Assembly (NCBI RefSeq): GCF_006546775.1
Contig: NZ_VICE01000014.1
Coordinates: 1 to 62,259 of the forward strand
Length of the DNA stretch: 62,259 nucleotides
Direction of reading: 5' to 3'
Origin: Marilutibacter aestuarii
Lineage (GTDB): Bacteria > Pseudomonadota > Gammaproteobacteria > Xanthomonadales > Xanthomonadaceae
Shown here in pieces: positions 54,498 to 62,259 of the stretch. Numbering within the stretch: the stretch's first letter is position 1; the number at the start of each line of letters is the position of its first letter. The notes below the pieces were generated by a model that did not search any database, was not told where the DNA came from, and worked only from the letters and a program-made list of their open reading frames with translations. Made by a program: the position numbers and the translations under genes.

Positions 54498-54715
54498 TCG
54501 TGACCATGCGCCACGTGCGCACCATCCCTTACTTCCGCGCCCGGCCGGGCTTCTGCCTGCCCAAGACCCGCACCTGGTTCGGCGAACACGGCCTGGACTT
54601 CGCCGCGTTCATCCGCGAAGGCCTCGACGAGGCGGTGCTGCTGGCCACCGGCGACGGCATGGCCGAGGCGCTGGTGCGCTGGGCCCACGAATGCGAGGCG
54701 GCCAATGGGCAGTAG
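54494..54715 (+). CDS. small conserved phage tail-region protein
   Basis: A 73-aa protein from a GTG (VRTIPYFRARPGFCLPKTRT, DFAAFIREGLDEAVLLATGD). The pattern is recurrent in phages just before the tip protein; function unknown. Four-base overlap upstream. Confidence 0.72.
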   Translation: MIVTMRHVRTIPYFRARPGFCLPKTRTWFGEHGLDFAAFIREGLDEAVLLATGDGMAEALVRWAHECEAANGQ

Positions 54716-57470
54716 CAAGAAGCAGACTGTCGGCTACTGGTACCACCCGGCCATCCACATGGTACTGGGCAAGGGCCCGATCGACGCGGTGCTGAAGATC
54801 CGCGGCGGCGATGTCGACGCCTGGTCGGGCGAAGCCACCAGCAACGCGACCATCACCATCGACCGCCCGAACCTGTGGGGCGGGGAGGAGGCCGAAGGCG
54901 GCATCCAGGGCGACGTCGATCTGATGTTCGGCGCGCCCGACCAGATGCCCAATCCCGCGATCAGCAGCCTGATAGGCCCAGACAGCTCGGCGCACCGCGG
55001 CCACGCCGCGCTGCTGTTCAAGGGCGGCCGCTACGGCGCGATGAACCCGTACCCCAAGCCGCTGTCGGTGATGGTGCGCCGGATCCTGAAGGGCTGGGAC
55101 GGGGACACGTGCTGGTATCCGGAGACTGCCGCGGTGCCTGTCGGAGGGCGAGCGCTTACGTTCGCTGAGACTTTCAGCACCGGCCTTGCGGAATATGCCG
55201 AAGTCCAAGGTTCGAAGTCCGCCTTCAGCGTGTCGGCGAACCAGATTCGAATGCTTCCCACAACTGCATCACGCAGCATCATCGCCCGCTCGATCCCTGC
55301 TGCCCAGTTCGGCGCCTTGTCGTTTCGAGTTCGCGTCGAGTCGATCGGTGCGGGCAATTCCGGGATCGTCCAGGTCTACAGTGCCGATGGCACATACATC
55401 CATGGATTCAACGCAGGCTGGCCGGGCAGTGGTCTCCGCCCCCTCGTGGGGTACAACTCCGGGGGAGGGCCCACCGCTTCGTTGGGTTCCACCGAACTTC
55501 CGACGGGCAAATGGTTTCGCTACCGCGCGGTCTACGACCCCCGACTTCAGGTGCTCACTTGCACGCTCACGGATGAGGAGACCGACGCCGTCTGGGGAGA
55601 GGTGGCGTTGGAGGGCCCAGCCCTGCCGATTGCGTCGCTCAGGTTCTGGACAGATGGGCCAGGACGTGACGTAACGATCGCCGACGTAATGGTGGAGGGC
55701 TACTTGGGCGATGCGATAAACCCAGCCCATCTCCTCTACTACAGCCTGACCGCCGCGAACATGCAGGGTGAGCCGGTCGAGCTGATCAACGAAGCGAGCT
55801 TCCGGGCCGCAGCGGATCAGCTATACGGGGAGGCGTTCGGACTCTGCACCGAGTGGGATCCGGACAAGGAGACGGTCGAGCAGTTCCGGCAACGGATCTG
55901 CAACGTGATCGCTGCGAACTGCACGCGCAGCACAGTCGACGGCCAGTGGTACGTGGACCTTGTCCGAGGGAACTACGTCCTCGAGGACCTGCCCATCCTC
56001 ACCGACGATGACATCCTCGACTTCGAGGCGGAGCCTACGGTCATGGATGACGCGGTCAATCAGGTTGCTGTGAAGTGGTTCGACCCCTCGACCAAGCAGG
56101 CGCGGACGACCGCTCCCCTGCATGCACTGGGCGCAGTTGAGGCCAGCGGCGTCAATGCCGAGACGATCGACTACAGCGCCATTCCGACTGAGTCCCTGGC
56201 ATTGCGCGTCGCGGAGCGTGACCTGCGCTCCAAGTCGACCCCGCTCTGGCGCTATACGCTCACGACGAACAGGCGGCCCTACAACTGGCGCCTCGGGACC
56301 TACTTTCGCTTGCAGGCCCCCAAGCGCGGGATCGCGGACAGCGTGTGCCTCGTCGGCGACATCGGCAAAGGGACGCTGCGCAGCGGCGCAATCTCGTTGG
56401 TGGCCACGCAGGATGTATTCGCGATGCCGGCGGCCACCTATGTGATAGGCGAGCCTCCTGTGCCCCCGCCTGACCGCACGCCCGTCCCGGTCACTGAGCA
56501 GGCAGCCTTCGAGGCACCGTATGTGGAGCTGGCCCGCACGTTGCCTGCAGCTGAACTGGCCGCGCTGGCAGAGGAGGCCGGCTACCTCCTGACCGTTGGG
56601 GGACGGCCCGCGGCGGGGACCAACTACCGCCTCGCCACGCGCCCGGCCGGCGGCGAGTACGAGCTGCAGGACCTCTTCGATTGGTGTCCTTGGGCGACGC
56701 TTGCTGCGCCGATCGGTCGAATGGACGTGTCGGCAACGCTTGTCGAGGGCCAGTTGCTCGACAGGGTGTCTGTGGGATCGGCGGTGCTGCTTGGCACTGA
56801 GATTGGCCGCGTAGATGCCCTGGACGCAGGTGCCCTGACGCTGAGCCTGGGCCGGGGATGTGGTGACACCGTCGAGGCGACGCATCCGGCGGGCACCCGC
56901 CTTTGGTTCTTCGACAACTGGTCGGGCACCGACCTGGTGGAGTACGTCACTGCTGAAGAGGCGAACGCCAAACTACTGACGCGCACCGGGACCGCCGAGC
57001 TGCCGCTCGCGGATGCTTCAGAGCTCGCGGTGACATTCGACCAGCGCGCCTTCCGACCGTACCCGCCGGCAGCGTTGGAGCTCAATGGGTTGCCCGAACC
57101 CGCGTATCTGACCGGGCTGGTCACCGCCACGTGGCGCCACCGCGATCGTTTGTCGCAAGCCGACCAGTTGATCGATCAGACCGTGGGCTCGATCGGACCG
57201 GAAGCGGGCACGACCTATACCGCGAGGTGGTACCTGGATGACGTGTTGGAGGCGACCCAGTCCGGGATCAGTGACACCACCACCAACTTCACGCCATCGG
57301 GCGATGGGAGCGTGCGCGTTGAAGTGGAGGCCACTCGAGACGGAATTTCCAGTTGGCAGGCGCAGGTACGCACCTTTGCCTACACGGTCACTCCGGCAGA
57401 GCCCTGGGAACTGCAGTCGGGCGGCGTTCTGCAACAGCAGGACAACACAACGATCTATCTGATGGGATAA
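54705..57470 (+). CDS. tail tip / host specificity protein, gpJ-like
   Basis: A 921-aa tail tip protein. The N-terminus (YWYHPAIHMVLGKGPIDAV) and the later block INPAHLLYYSLTAANMQGEP ... FRAAADQLYGEAFGLCTEWD are typical of phage tip attachment proteins. Between them, about residues 147-334, lies a separate beta-sandwich that looks like a LamG/concanavalin domain. Fibronectin-like beta modules fill the C-terminal part. The protein should bind the host receptor. Confidence 0.85.
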   Translation: MGSSKKQTVGYWYHPAIHMVLGKGPIDAVLKIRGGDVDAWSGEATSNATITIDRPNLWGGEEAEGGIQGDVDLMFGAPDQMPNPAISSLIGPDSSAHRGHAALLFKGGRYGAMNPYPKPLSVMVRRILKGWDGDTCWYPETAAVPVGGRALTFAETFSTGLAEYAEVQGSKSAFSVSANQIRMLPTTASRSIIARSIPAAQFGALSFRVRVESIGAGNSGIVQVYSADGTYIHGFNAGWPGSGLRPLVGYNSGGGPTASLGSTELPTGKWFRYRAVYDPRLQVLTCTLTDEETDAVWGEVALEGPALPIASLRFWTDGPGRDVTIADVMVEGYLGDAINPAHLLYYSLTAANMQGEPVELINEASFRAAADQLYGEAFGLCTEWDPDKETVEQFRQRICNVIAANCTRSTVDGQWYVDLVRGNYVLEDLPILTDDDILDFEAEPTVMDDAVNQVAVKWFDPSTKQARTTAPLHALGAVEASGVNAETIDYSAIPTESLALRVAERDLRSKSTPLWRYTLTTNRRPYNWRLGTYFRLQAPKRGIADSVCLVGDIGKGTLRSGAISLVATQDVFAMPAATYVIGEPPVPPPDRTPVPVTEQAAFEAPYVELARTLPAAELAALAEEAGYLLTVGGRPAAGTNYRLATRPAGGEYELQDLFDWCPWATLAAPIGRMDVSATLVEGQLLDRVSVGSAVLLGTEIGRVDALDAGALTLSLGRGCGDTVEATHPAGTRLWFFDNWSGTDLVEYVTAEEANAKLLTRTGTAELPLADASELAVTFDQRAFRPYPPAALELNGLPEPAYLTGLVTATWRHRDRLSQADQLIDQTVGSIGPEAGTTYTARWYLDDVLEATQSGISDTTTNFTPSGDGSVRVEVEATRDGISSWQAQVRTFAYTVTPAEPWELQSGGVLQQQDNTTIYLMG

Positions 57471-57474
57471 CACG

Positions 57475-58287
57475 ATGGCCAAGATTCCAGAACTCGACTT
57501 GCCCGGTACCGTCCGGCCCTGGTGGATGACCGCGGTCGTGACAGGGCAGAACAGCAATGCCCGCCTCCCGCTATCGCACTTAGGGGCTCTGCCTCGGGGC
57601 GATATTGCCCTGTCGATGGTGAACTACCTGGCCGACACCAGCGCCACGACAGACGCCGACCCCGGCGCCGGCAACCTGCGCTGGAACAACGCAACGCAGG
57701 CCAGTGCCGATGAGGTGTACCTCAGCGATGCCGACGCGGACGCAAGCGACCATTCGGCCGTGTGGGGTGCGCTCGAGCCTGGCGGCTACCTGTACCTGTA
57801 CCGGGCCGATGATCTCGACGTGTGGCAGCAGTGGCAGATCACGGCCGTCACCGATGCCAGTGGCTATGCCAAGCTCGCCGTCACCCTGCAGGCGTCTGCT
57901 GGCAGCTTTGCAGATGACGCGGCGATCGTCGCTACGGTCCAGCAGCCAGATCCCGCCCCCGGTGTAGACCGCAATGCCGTGACGAGCCCGGTAAGCGCCT
58001 CAGGCACGCTGACGCTGGATGCATCGCTGGGTGACTACTTCAAATCCAACCTGACCGAGAACGTCACCAACCTCGTCATCAGCAACGTCCCAGCCGCCTG
58101 CACCTTGGCGCTCTGGCTTACACAGGACGCGACCGCGCGCACCGTGGCATGGCCGGCGTCCTTCAACTGGGGCAGCGGCGTTTCGGCTCCGAGCATGCCG
58201 GTTACCGCTGGCGCCGTGCTCTATGTGATCGCGACGACCAACAACGCAGGCGGCACGTGGGACGTGAGCGCGCGGGTGCGGGCGTGA
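57475..58287 (+). CDS. tail fibre protein
   Basis: A 270-aa protein. The N-terminus (MAKIPELDLPGTVRPWWMTA) is a short attachment motif seen in fibre proteins that follow gpJ. The rest is beta-rich (GSGTLTLD-like, NLTENVTNLVISNVPAACTL, TVAWPASFNWGSG), typical of fibre ends. The stop overlaps the next gene by four bases. Confidence 0.75.
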   Translation: MAKIPELDLPGTVRPWWMTAVVTGQNSNARLPLSHLGALPRGDIALSMVNYLADTSATTDADPGAGNLRWNNATQASADEVYLSDADADASDHSAVWGALEPGGYLYLYRADDLDVWQQWQITAVTDASGYAKLAVTLQASAGSFADDAAIVATVQQPDPAPGVDRNAVTSPVSASGTLTLDASLGDYFKSNLTENVTNLVISNVPAACTLALWLTQDATARTVAWPASFNWGSGVSAPSMPVTAGAVLYVIATTNNAGGTWDVSARVRA

Positions 58288-58895
58288 GCGCCCTGGCTCA
58301 TCAGCATTTGATGTTGGCTGCGGGTTCGCCGGCGTCCTACGCGTATTGGAACCCGGCCGACAAGGCGGCCAGTGCCACGCTCTCCGATTCCAACAAGGTC
58401 GTCACCGCTTCAGCGGGAACAACATCGTGGGTCCGGTCGGTAACCAGCAAGAACGCGGGCAAGTGGCGCATCCAGCTGGTGAACCTCAATCAGCTCGATA
58501 CGAGCGGCGTTGGGTTTGCCACCTCGGGACCCACCGGGTCCTTCCTAGGGGGAACCGCGGCGGGCTGGGGTCTCTTCGGAAACTACGGCAGCATCCTGCG
58601 TCTCTACAACAATAACGCGATCCTCGCGTCCCCCGGTGTTGTGTTCGCGACGAATGACGTCATTGATCTCTTGCTGGACATTGGCGCAGGAAAAGCGTGG
58701 TGGCGACGAAACGGAACGGTAGTGTTCGGCAACCCCGTGGCGGGCACGACGCCAATGGCAACATTTACCCCCGGCACATCGATCTTCGTTGCTGCCGACC
58801 CGTTCGCGAATGCGGCGTCGTGGCGGCTGCGGACGGATCCGGCGGAAATGACTGGAGCGTCGGTCTCCGGCTTCGTCGACGGTTGGCCTGTATGA
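58284..58895 (+). CDS. SPRY-like tail protein
   Basis: A 203-aa protein from a GTG. The arrangement KWRIQLVNLNQ, VGFATSGPTGSFLGGTAAGW, GLFGNYGSILRLYNN, VIDLLLDIGAGKAWWRRNGT matches a B30.2/SPRY beta sandwich as found in some phage adhesins. It is probably a receptor or accessory binding protein at the tail tip. Confidence 0.7.
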   Translation: MSALAHQHLMLAAGSPASYAYWNPADKAASATLSDSNKVVTASAGTTSWVRSVTSKNAGKWRIQLVNLNQLDTSGVGFATSGPTGSFLGGTAAGWGLFGNYGSILRLYNNNAILASPGVVFATNDVIDLLLDIGAGKAWWRRNGTVVFGNPVAGTTPMATFTPGTSIFVAADPFANAASWRLRTDPAEMTGASVSGFVDGWPV

Positions 58896-58914
58896 GGTAG
58901 TTCCGCAAAGACGA

Positions 58915-58952
58915 GGCGGCGGACCCGGTGCGCCAACACCGAACCCGCCGCC
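58915..58952. terminator. GC stem-loop at the end of the tail operon
   Basis: GGCGGCGG (58915-58922) pairs with CCGCCGCC (58945-58952), with an inner CGGTG/CACCG stem. A second GC stem (around 58999-59034) follows. No long T run is seen. They probably end or weaken late transcription before the lower-GC accessory gene. The rest of 58896-59166 holds no gene. Confidence 0.5.
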
Positions 58953-59166
58953 GCAATCCACGCGATCAGCCGCGTGCCATTGGCCGAGGCCCCGTCTCCC
59001 CCGCAGGGGACTGGGAGCCTCGTCCAGCCCCTCTTATAGCCAGATCGCACTCACCGGCACTCTGATCCGAACCAATGCACCTCGCCCAAGAGAATGACGT
59101 TGGCCTCATCCACGCCCAAAGTTCGTTGCGCAGGTTTGCAGGGGTTTCGCAAGGAAGGAGCGTGTA

Positions 59167-60177
59167 ATGAGACAGATCGCCTACCTAGCAGTCTTGTTTA
59201 TGGTTTCCACTGGCTTGCATGCCGCATCCCCACTGAGTCCAGAGGTATGCCAGGGCTTCGCAAGGGAGCCTCTGATGGATTCCAGGAGTTTCATGGCAGC
59301 CGCTTACAACTACCAGCAGCACATGGAGATGGTGTGCAGGAACACGTCAAAAGGCACGGAGGCGAAGTTTGGGCTAGCGTCATCCTTCTCAACAATAGTC
59401 AACTACGTTCCAGTTTCTGGGTCTGGTAGCGCCGACCTCGCATATAAGAAGTCCTATGTCGACGGATACTGTCGACATATTGAAGGTATGTCAGAGGAAA
59501 GCCGGAGGGTGGCGTTCTCAAGTCAAGAGTTCAGCGCAAACATGAAAGAGACGACACAGAGCTGCCTTGAGATTGTAAAGGCGGCCGCGCTGGATCGCGC
59601 TAGGATCTTTGCGTACGCGGAGCCAAACAATTCCCAATTGACGTCGTACGTCGTAACTGTGGACGTGAAGCCCAGTCCAAGGCAGGAGGTCGAGCTTACG
59701 GGCTATTCAAGCAACGGCGCGGTATGCAGTTTTCGAGGTCAGCCTGTCGAGAAGATGGAACTAAACCTCGACGGATCTACAATGTTTGTTTGCAACAAGC
59801 TGGGCGACGAAGGTACTTCTCTTGTTCTTCACACGGCAAAGATGGGTGATGTCTCGGTCCGGTTGCCTGGGCAGACAGATGCGAAGATCGAAACCATGCA
59901 AGTGCAAATCGACTCGCTTTCAAACATGCTCCGCCATCAGGCTGAGCGTGAGGTGATCTTGTCAAACTGCGAGTTTCCAACCGGAGATGCCTACAATGTT
60001 ACGAATATCGGATGGAATCTTCCCTCGTACAACAACATGTGGAACAAGATGGATCATCCTGTGAACGCAGATTGTCCATCAGGCAAGGTTATCATCGGCG
60101 TTAACTCGGCACATAGGAATGAATACGAGGATCGACAGTGGCGGTATAAATGTTGCACAGTTGAGCTGTCTCCTTGA
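59167..60177 (+). CDS. secreted protein with dermatopontin-like C-terminus
   Basis: A 336-aa protein with a signal peptide (about 1-20, LAVLFMVSTGLHAASPL). The middle is helical with several Cys (VCQGFAREPL, YCRHIEGMSEE, SCLEIVKAAALDRARIF). The last 70 residues include NADCPSGKVIIGVNSAHRNE and EDRQWRYKCC, the pattern of dermatopontin modules (DRxWxxxCC). Base composition is clearly poorer in G+C than its neighbours, suggesting a recent arrival. AAGGAG precedes the ATG. It is carried as an accessory gene after the tail operon. Confidence 0.68.
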   Translation: MRQIAYLAVLFMVSTGLHAASPLSPEVCQGFAREPLMDSRSFMAAAYNYQQHMEMVCRNTSKGTEAKFGLASSFSTIVNYVPVSGSGSADLAYKKSYVDGYCRHIEGMSEESRRVAFSSQEFSANMKETTQSCLEIVKAAALDRARIFAYAEPNNSQLTSYVVTVDVKPSPRQEVELTGYSSNGAVCSFRGQPVEKMELNLDGSTMFVCNKLGDEGTSLVLHTAKMGDVSVRLPGQTDAKIETMQVQIDSLSNMLRHQAEREVILSNCEFPTGDAYNVTNIGWNLPSYNNMWNKMDHPVNADCPSGKVIIGVNSAHRNEYEDRQWRYKCCTVELSP

Positions 60178-60295
60178 ATGTATTATGCGTCATGATAGTT
60201 TACTGGAAGGGCGTTCCGCGCGCCCTTCCAGCTTTTCAGATTGCTTCAAAGTACGAATCCTAGAATGTGAGACGGGCGCCTTGCAGATTTCGAGC

Positions 60296-60592
60296 ATGCT
60301 TCCCGAAGGCTTTCATTGGACGAAGCGCAGCCAGTACGACGAAAAAGGCACCGCAGTGGTGCTGGGCGACGTCCAGGTGGCCATGCTGCTCGATCGCGTG
60401 GATGGCGGCTGGATAGCGCGCCTGAACTCACACTGGCCCGTAGATGCTCCGCTTGTGACCCGGCGGTGCCAAAGCAAGGCCAGCGGTGCCGCTGGCATCG
60501 AACAGTGGGTCTGCCGCCACGAGGCGCGGCTCAGGGCCGAGGCCGGCGCTTTGGCCAAGGTGGCACCCCACGGGCGTAAACTAGCCCCATGA
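60296..60592 (+). CDS. conserved small phage protein
   Basis: A 98-aa protein (MLPEGFHWTKRSQYDEKGTA, VAMLLDRVDGGWIARLNSHW, a C-terminal helix IEQWVCRHEARLRAEAG). The pattern recurs near the ends of Xanthomonadaceae prophages; function unknown. The ATG at 60296 is favoured over a much earlier in-frame ATG that overlaps the previous gene. Confidence 0.62.
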   Translation: MLPEGFHWTKRSQYDEKGTAVVLGDVQVAMLLDRVDGGWIARLNSHWPVDAPLVTRRCQSKASGAAGIEQWVCRHEARLRAEAGALAKVAPHGRKLAP

Positions 60593-60858
60593 ATGCCAAC
60601 CCTTACGCCTCCCTCGATGACCTGCTCGTGCGCTGCGACGCGCTCGAGGCGCAGCTCTCCGCGCTGCGCGTCGAGTGCCCGGAGGAGGGCGACTTCTGGA
60701 GCGCCTTCGCCGGCATTGCCGACGAGATCATCGAGGATGCGAACCGGGCGGACGCCGCCGGCGACCTGAACGCGGTGCACTGGCTGCCGGTGAACGCCCG
60801 GCTGGTCGAGATGCTGGACGCCCAGGGCATCAGGCACGACCTGCAGCGGCTGGCGTGA
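60589..60858 (+). CDS. small acidic protein, unknown
   Basis: An 89-aa acidic helical protein (SLDDLLVRCDALEAQLSALR, FAGIADEIIEDANRADAAGD). No family recognised. It overlaps the previous gene by four bases, implying co-expression. Confidence 0.6.
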   Translation: MNANPYASLDDLLVRCDALEAQLSALRVECPEEGDFWSAFAGIADEIIEDANRADAAGDLNAVHWLPVNARLVEMLDAQGIRHDLQRLA

Positions 60859-60889
60859 ATCCCGGCCGTCAGTCTTGCATCTGACTATG

Positions 60890-61351
60890 TCAGCTCTTTC
60901 CTGCGTTTCCTACATGCAGTCTCTTAAGCACTTTGGTCTTTGAACCCGAGTGAGTTATCGCAGCATAGATCAGTGGGCAGTCCAGCTTATGAAGAAGCTC
61001 GTCTTGGTTGGTCGAGCCCGTCCATTGACTTCCCACTTTCAGCTCGTAAGGAAGATGTCCGCCAAAAGGGAGGGGTACGTACCGTGCAGCATACTTCTTT
61101 CTGCGAACAAGCCGGTGCCACTTTGACTTGTAACCATAGAACGCAAGATGTGTGAGCGTCGTTGCACGATCGCCCGTGTTTGAAACTTCGACAAACACTT
61201 GAGTTCCGAGGCTGGGGGCGCTGTGTCGCTTGTTGGGCACCAAGTTCATTGAGATGGATGCCCCAGAAGACTTCCACTTATAAAAATCCCAAAGGAGGAC
61301 AACCGTGGCGACAATCGCGCCCCACCAGGCGGCAACTGCAGATGCGTCCAT
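60890..61351 (-). CDS. membrane-anchored protein on the opposite strand
   Basis: A 153-aa protein. One N-terminal membrane helix (VAAWWGAIVATVVLLWDFYK) is followed by a beta-rich domain (TQVFVEVSNTGDRATTLTHL) and a basic stretch. AAGGGGGA upstream supports the ATG at 61351. It stands alone against late transcription, as prophage accessory genes expressed in the lysogen often do. Function unknown. Confidence 0.65.
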   Translation of the reverse strand: MDASAVAAWWGAIVATVVLLWDFYKWKSSGASISMNLVPNKRHSAPSLGTQVFVEVSNTGDRATTLTHLAFYGYKSKWHRLVRRKKYAARYVPLPFGGHLPYELKVGSQWTGSTNQDELLHKLDCPLIYAAITHSGSKTKVLKRLHVGNAGKS

Positions 61352-61389
61352 AGATCCCCCTTTTTGCGGCACCAATTGCGAGCTTAGCG

Positions 61390-62259
61390 CTAAGCGGCAA
61401 GCCGGTGTTCATAGAACGGGTGTCGCTTGTCGTCGAAGATGGCGTACAGGGCGGCGAGGTCGGCTGGGTCCGGCTGCAGCCAGGCTTCCAGGTGTTCGGG
61501 CTTGATGTTGATGATCGTGCGGTCGTGGCCGGCAGCGGCGACTTCGGGCTCCGGCTCGTCGGTGATAGCCGCGAATGACAGCAGGCCCGGCTCCTTCCCC
61601 TTGGGGTCGGTCCAGTGCGACCACAGGCAGGCCACCAGCATCGGCTCACCGGTGCGCGGCTCGAATTCGAGGACCTGGTTGGCGCCGTCCGGCCCCTCGA
61701 CGTTCTCGTAGAACCGGTCGGCGACCATGATTCCGTGGCGGTAGCCGAACTGCTCCTTCCAGAAGCCCTCCAGGTTGTCCCGCCTGGCGTTGTAGGTGCC
61801 CGGGTACTTCCGGTCGTATAACGAGGGCTTGCCCGCGGGCCGGCACTGGTAGCGCATCAGTTTCACTTGGCGCTTCCCGCCCTCGATCACCAGCACCGGG
61901 CAGTAGACCCCTGGGTAGATCCGGTGGTCCTGCTCTGATGCCTTCCCGGCGATCGTGTCCAGCCGGCGCCGGGCCGCCTTCACCTTGTTCGTGCCGATGC
62001 GCACGTCCTCAGCGGCCTTCTTGGTGGCCTTGGCCTGCAGGGCCCGCTCGCCGTCGGCGACGCGCTTGCGTTGGCTGAAAAGCTCGCGTGTCAGGCCGTC
62101 GACCTCAGCGGCATCCCACTGGCGGATGAGCTCGGCCACCTCGGGTGGCCCGTGCTCGAGGATGTCGCGCTCCGCCGCGCGCGGGACCTTGGGCCGGCGA
62201 CCCACCGGCCGGCCATCGTCGCCCCAGTACGTCTTCACATAGGTCTCGATGTCCATGAT
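61390..62259 (-). CDS. SRAP (YedK/HMCES) family protein, N-terminus outside window
   Basis: At least 288 aa. Family landmarks are visible: VADRFYENVEGPDGANQVLEF, then LSFAAITDEPEPEV and GHDRTIINIKPEHLEAWL, whose His corresponds to the catalytic His. SRAP proteins crosslink to abasic sites in single-stranded DNA through Cys2. The conserved start with that Cys is not seen. The frame is open to the right edge, and the first Met (62256) lies where related longer SRAPs are already well inside the protein, so the true start is probably beyond the window. Confidence 0.8.
   Translation of the reverse strand: MMDIETYVKTYWGDDGRPVGRRPKVPRAAERDILEHGPPEVAELIRQWDAAEVDGLTRELFSQRKRVADGERALQAKATKKAAEDVRIGTNKVKAARRRLDTIAGKASEQDHRIYPGVYCPVLVIEGGKRQVKLMRYQCRPAGKPSLYDRKYPGTYNARRDNLEGFWKEQFGYRHGIMVADRFYENVEGPDGANQVLEFEPRTGEPMLVACLWSHWTDPKGKEPGLLSFAAITDEPEPEVAAAGHDRTIINIKPEHLEAWLQPDPADLAALYAIFDDKRHPFYEHRLAA

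Larger units (their letters stand above)
22037..62259. mobile_element. lambda-like siphovirus prophage (right end outside window)
   Basis: Everything from the tRNA-Lys 3' end to the right edge reads as one prophage: integrase, early leftward genes, repressor/Cro, primase/helicase, terminase, head, lysis, tail and accessory genes. No copy of the tRNA 3' end was seen near the right edge, so the right attachment site is probably further on. All structural genes appear intact, so the element may be inducible. Confidence 0.93.

Noticed and set aside
58604-59050. Minus-strand frame over the end of the SPRY-like gene
   Set aside because: No ribosome site or family, and mostly antisense to the SPRY-like gene.
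22051-62259. CRISPR arrays, insertion sequences and rRNA
   Set aside because: No regular repeat-spacer pattern, transposase or rRNA sequence was seen anywhere in the window.

Overview
The window is high-GC DNA from a gammaproteobacterium, most likely a member of the Xanthomonadaceae (Lysobacter, Luteimonas, Stenotrophomonas or Pseudoxanthomonas type). The clues are the gene order ruvC-ruvA ... ruvB-ybgC-tolQRAB-pal-cpoB-queE-queC, and a ycaD-like transporter next to a fused glucosylglycerol-phosphate synthase/phosphatase, an arrangement known from Stenotrophomonas rhizophila. No database search was possible, so family names rest on recognised motifs and gene order.

Positions 1-22036 are core chromosome. 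On the minus strand, an MFS transporter and a two-domain glucosylglycerol-phosphate synthase form an operon for an osmoprotectant. They are followed by an FmdB-type zinc ribbon protein, aspS, a DUF3016 secreted protein, a small alpha/beta hydrolase, yebC, ruvC, ruvA and the potassium transporter kup. A minus-strand ktrA-ktrB pair (a second potassium uptake system) lies between kup and ruvB. Then come the cell-envelope operon ybgC-tolQ-tolR-tolA-tolB-pal-cpoB, the queuosine/preQ0 genes queE and queC, and a tRNA-Lys(TTT).

From about 22037 to the right edge lies a lambda-like siphovirus prophage of at least 40 kb, apparently integrated at the 3' end of the tRNA-Lys gene. A leftward early operon (30801 down to 22051) holds about twenty mostly tiny genes, then a ParB-like protein, an HNH nuclease, a DUF4224 excisionase candidate, a membrane protein and the integrase. 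The immunity region (30900-32300) has an S24 repressor, a Cro-like protein and repressor-type operators at two separate places. The rightward replication module encodes a CHC2/Toprim primase and a VapE-type helicase. It is followed by a 12-copy repeat array just upstream of the terminase genes, which could be a replication origin or a cos/terminase-binding region.

The structural module runs: terminase, Mor-like activator, gpW, portal, protease-capsid fusion, capsid decoration protein, a complete lysis cassette (muramidase, two small membrane proteins, Rz, Rz1), head-tail joining, tail tube, tail chaperones with a canonical -1 slippery site, tape measure, tail tip and fibre proteins. Two likely binding domains (a LamG-like insert and a SPRY-like fold) sit in the tail tip region.

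The right end (58900-62259) is an accessory region. It carries a lower-GC secreted protein with a dermatopontin-like C-terminus, small conserved phage proteins, a membrane-anchored protein on the opposite strand, and a SRAP (YedK/HMCES) family protein cut by the window edge. The right attachment site is not in the window. The most unusual signals are the repeat array, the twin stem-loops with identical loop cores in the early leader, the shared operator set, the frameshift site, the in-frame internal start in the capsid fusion, and the repeats next to the Mor-like gene.
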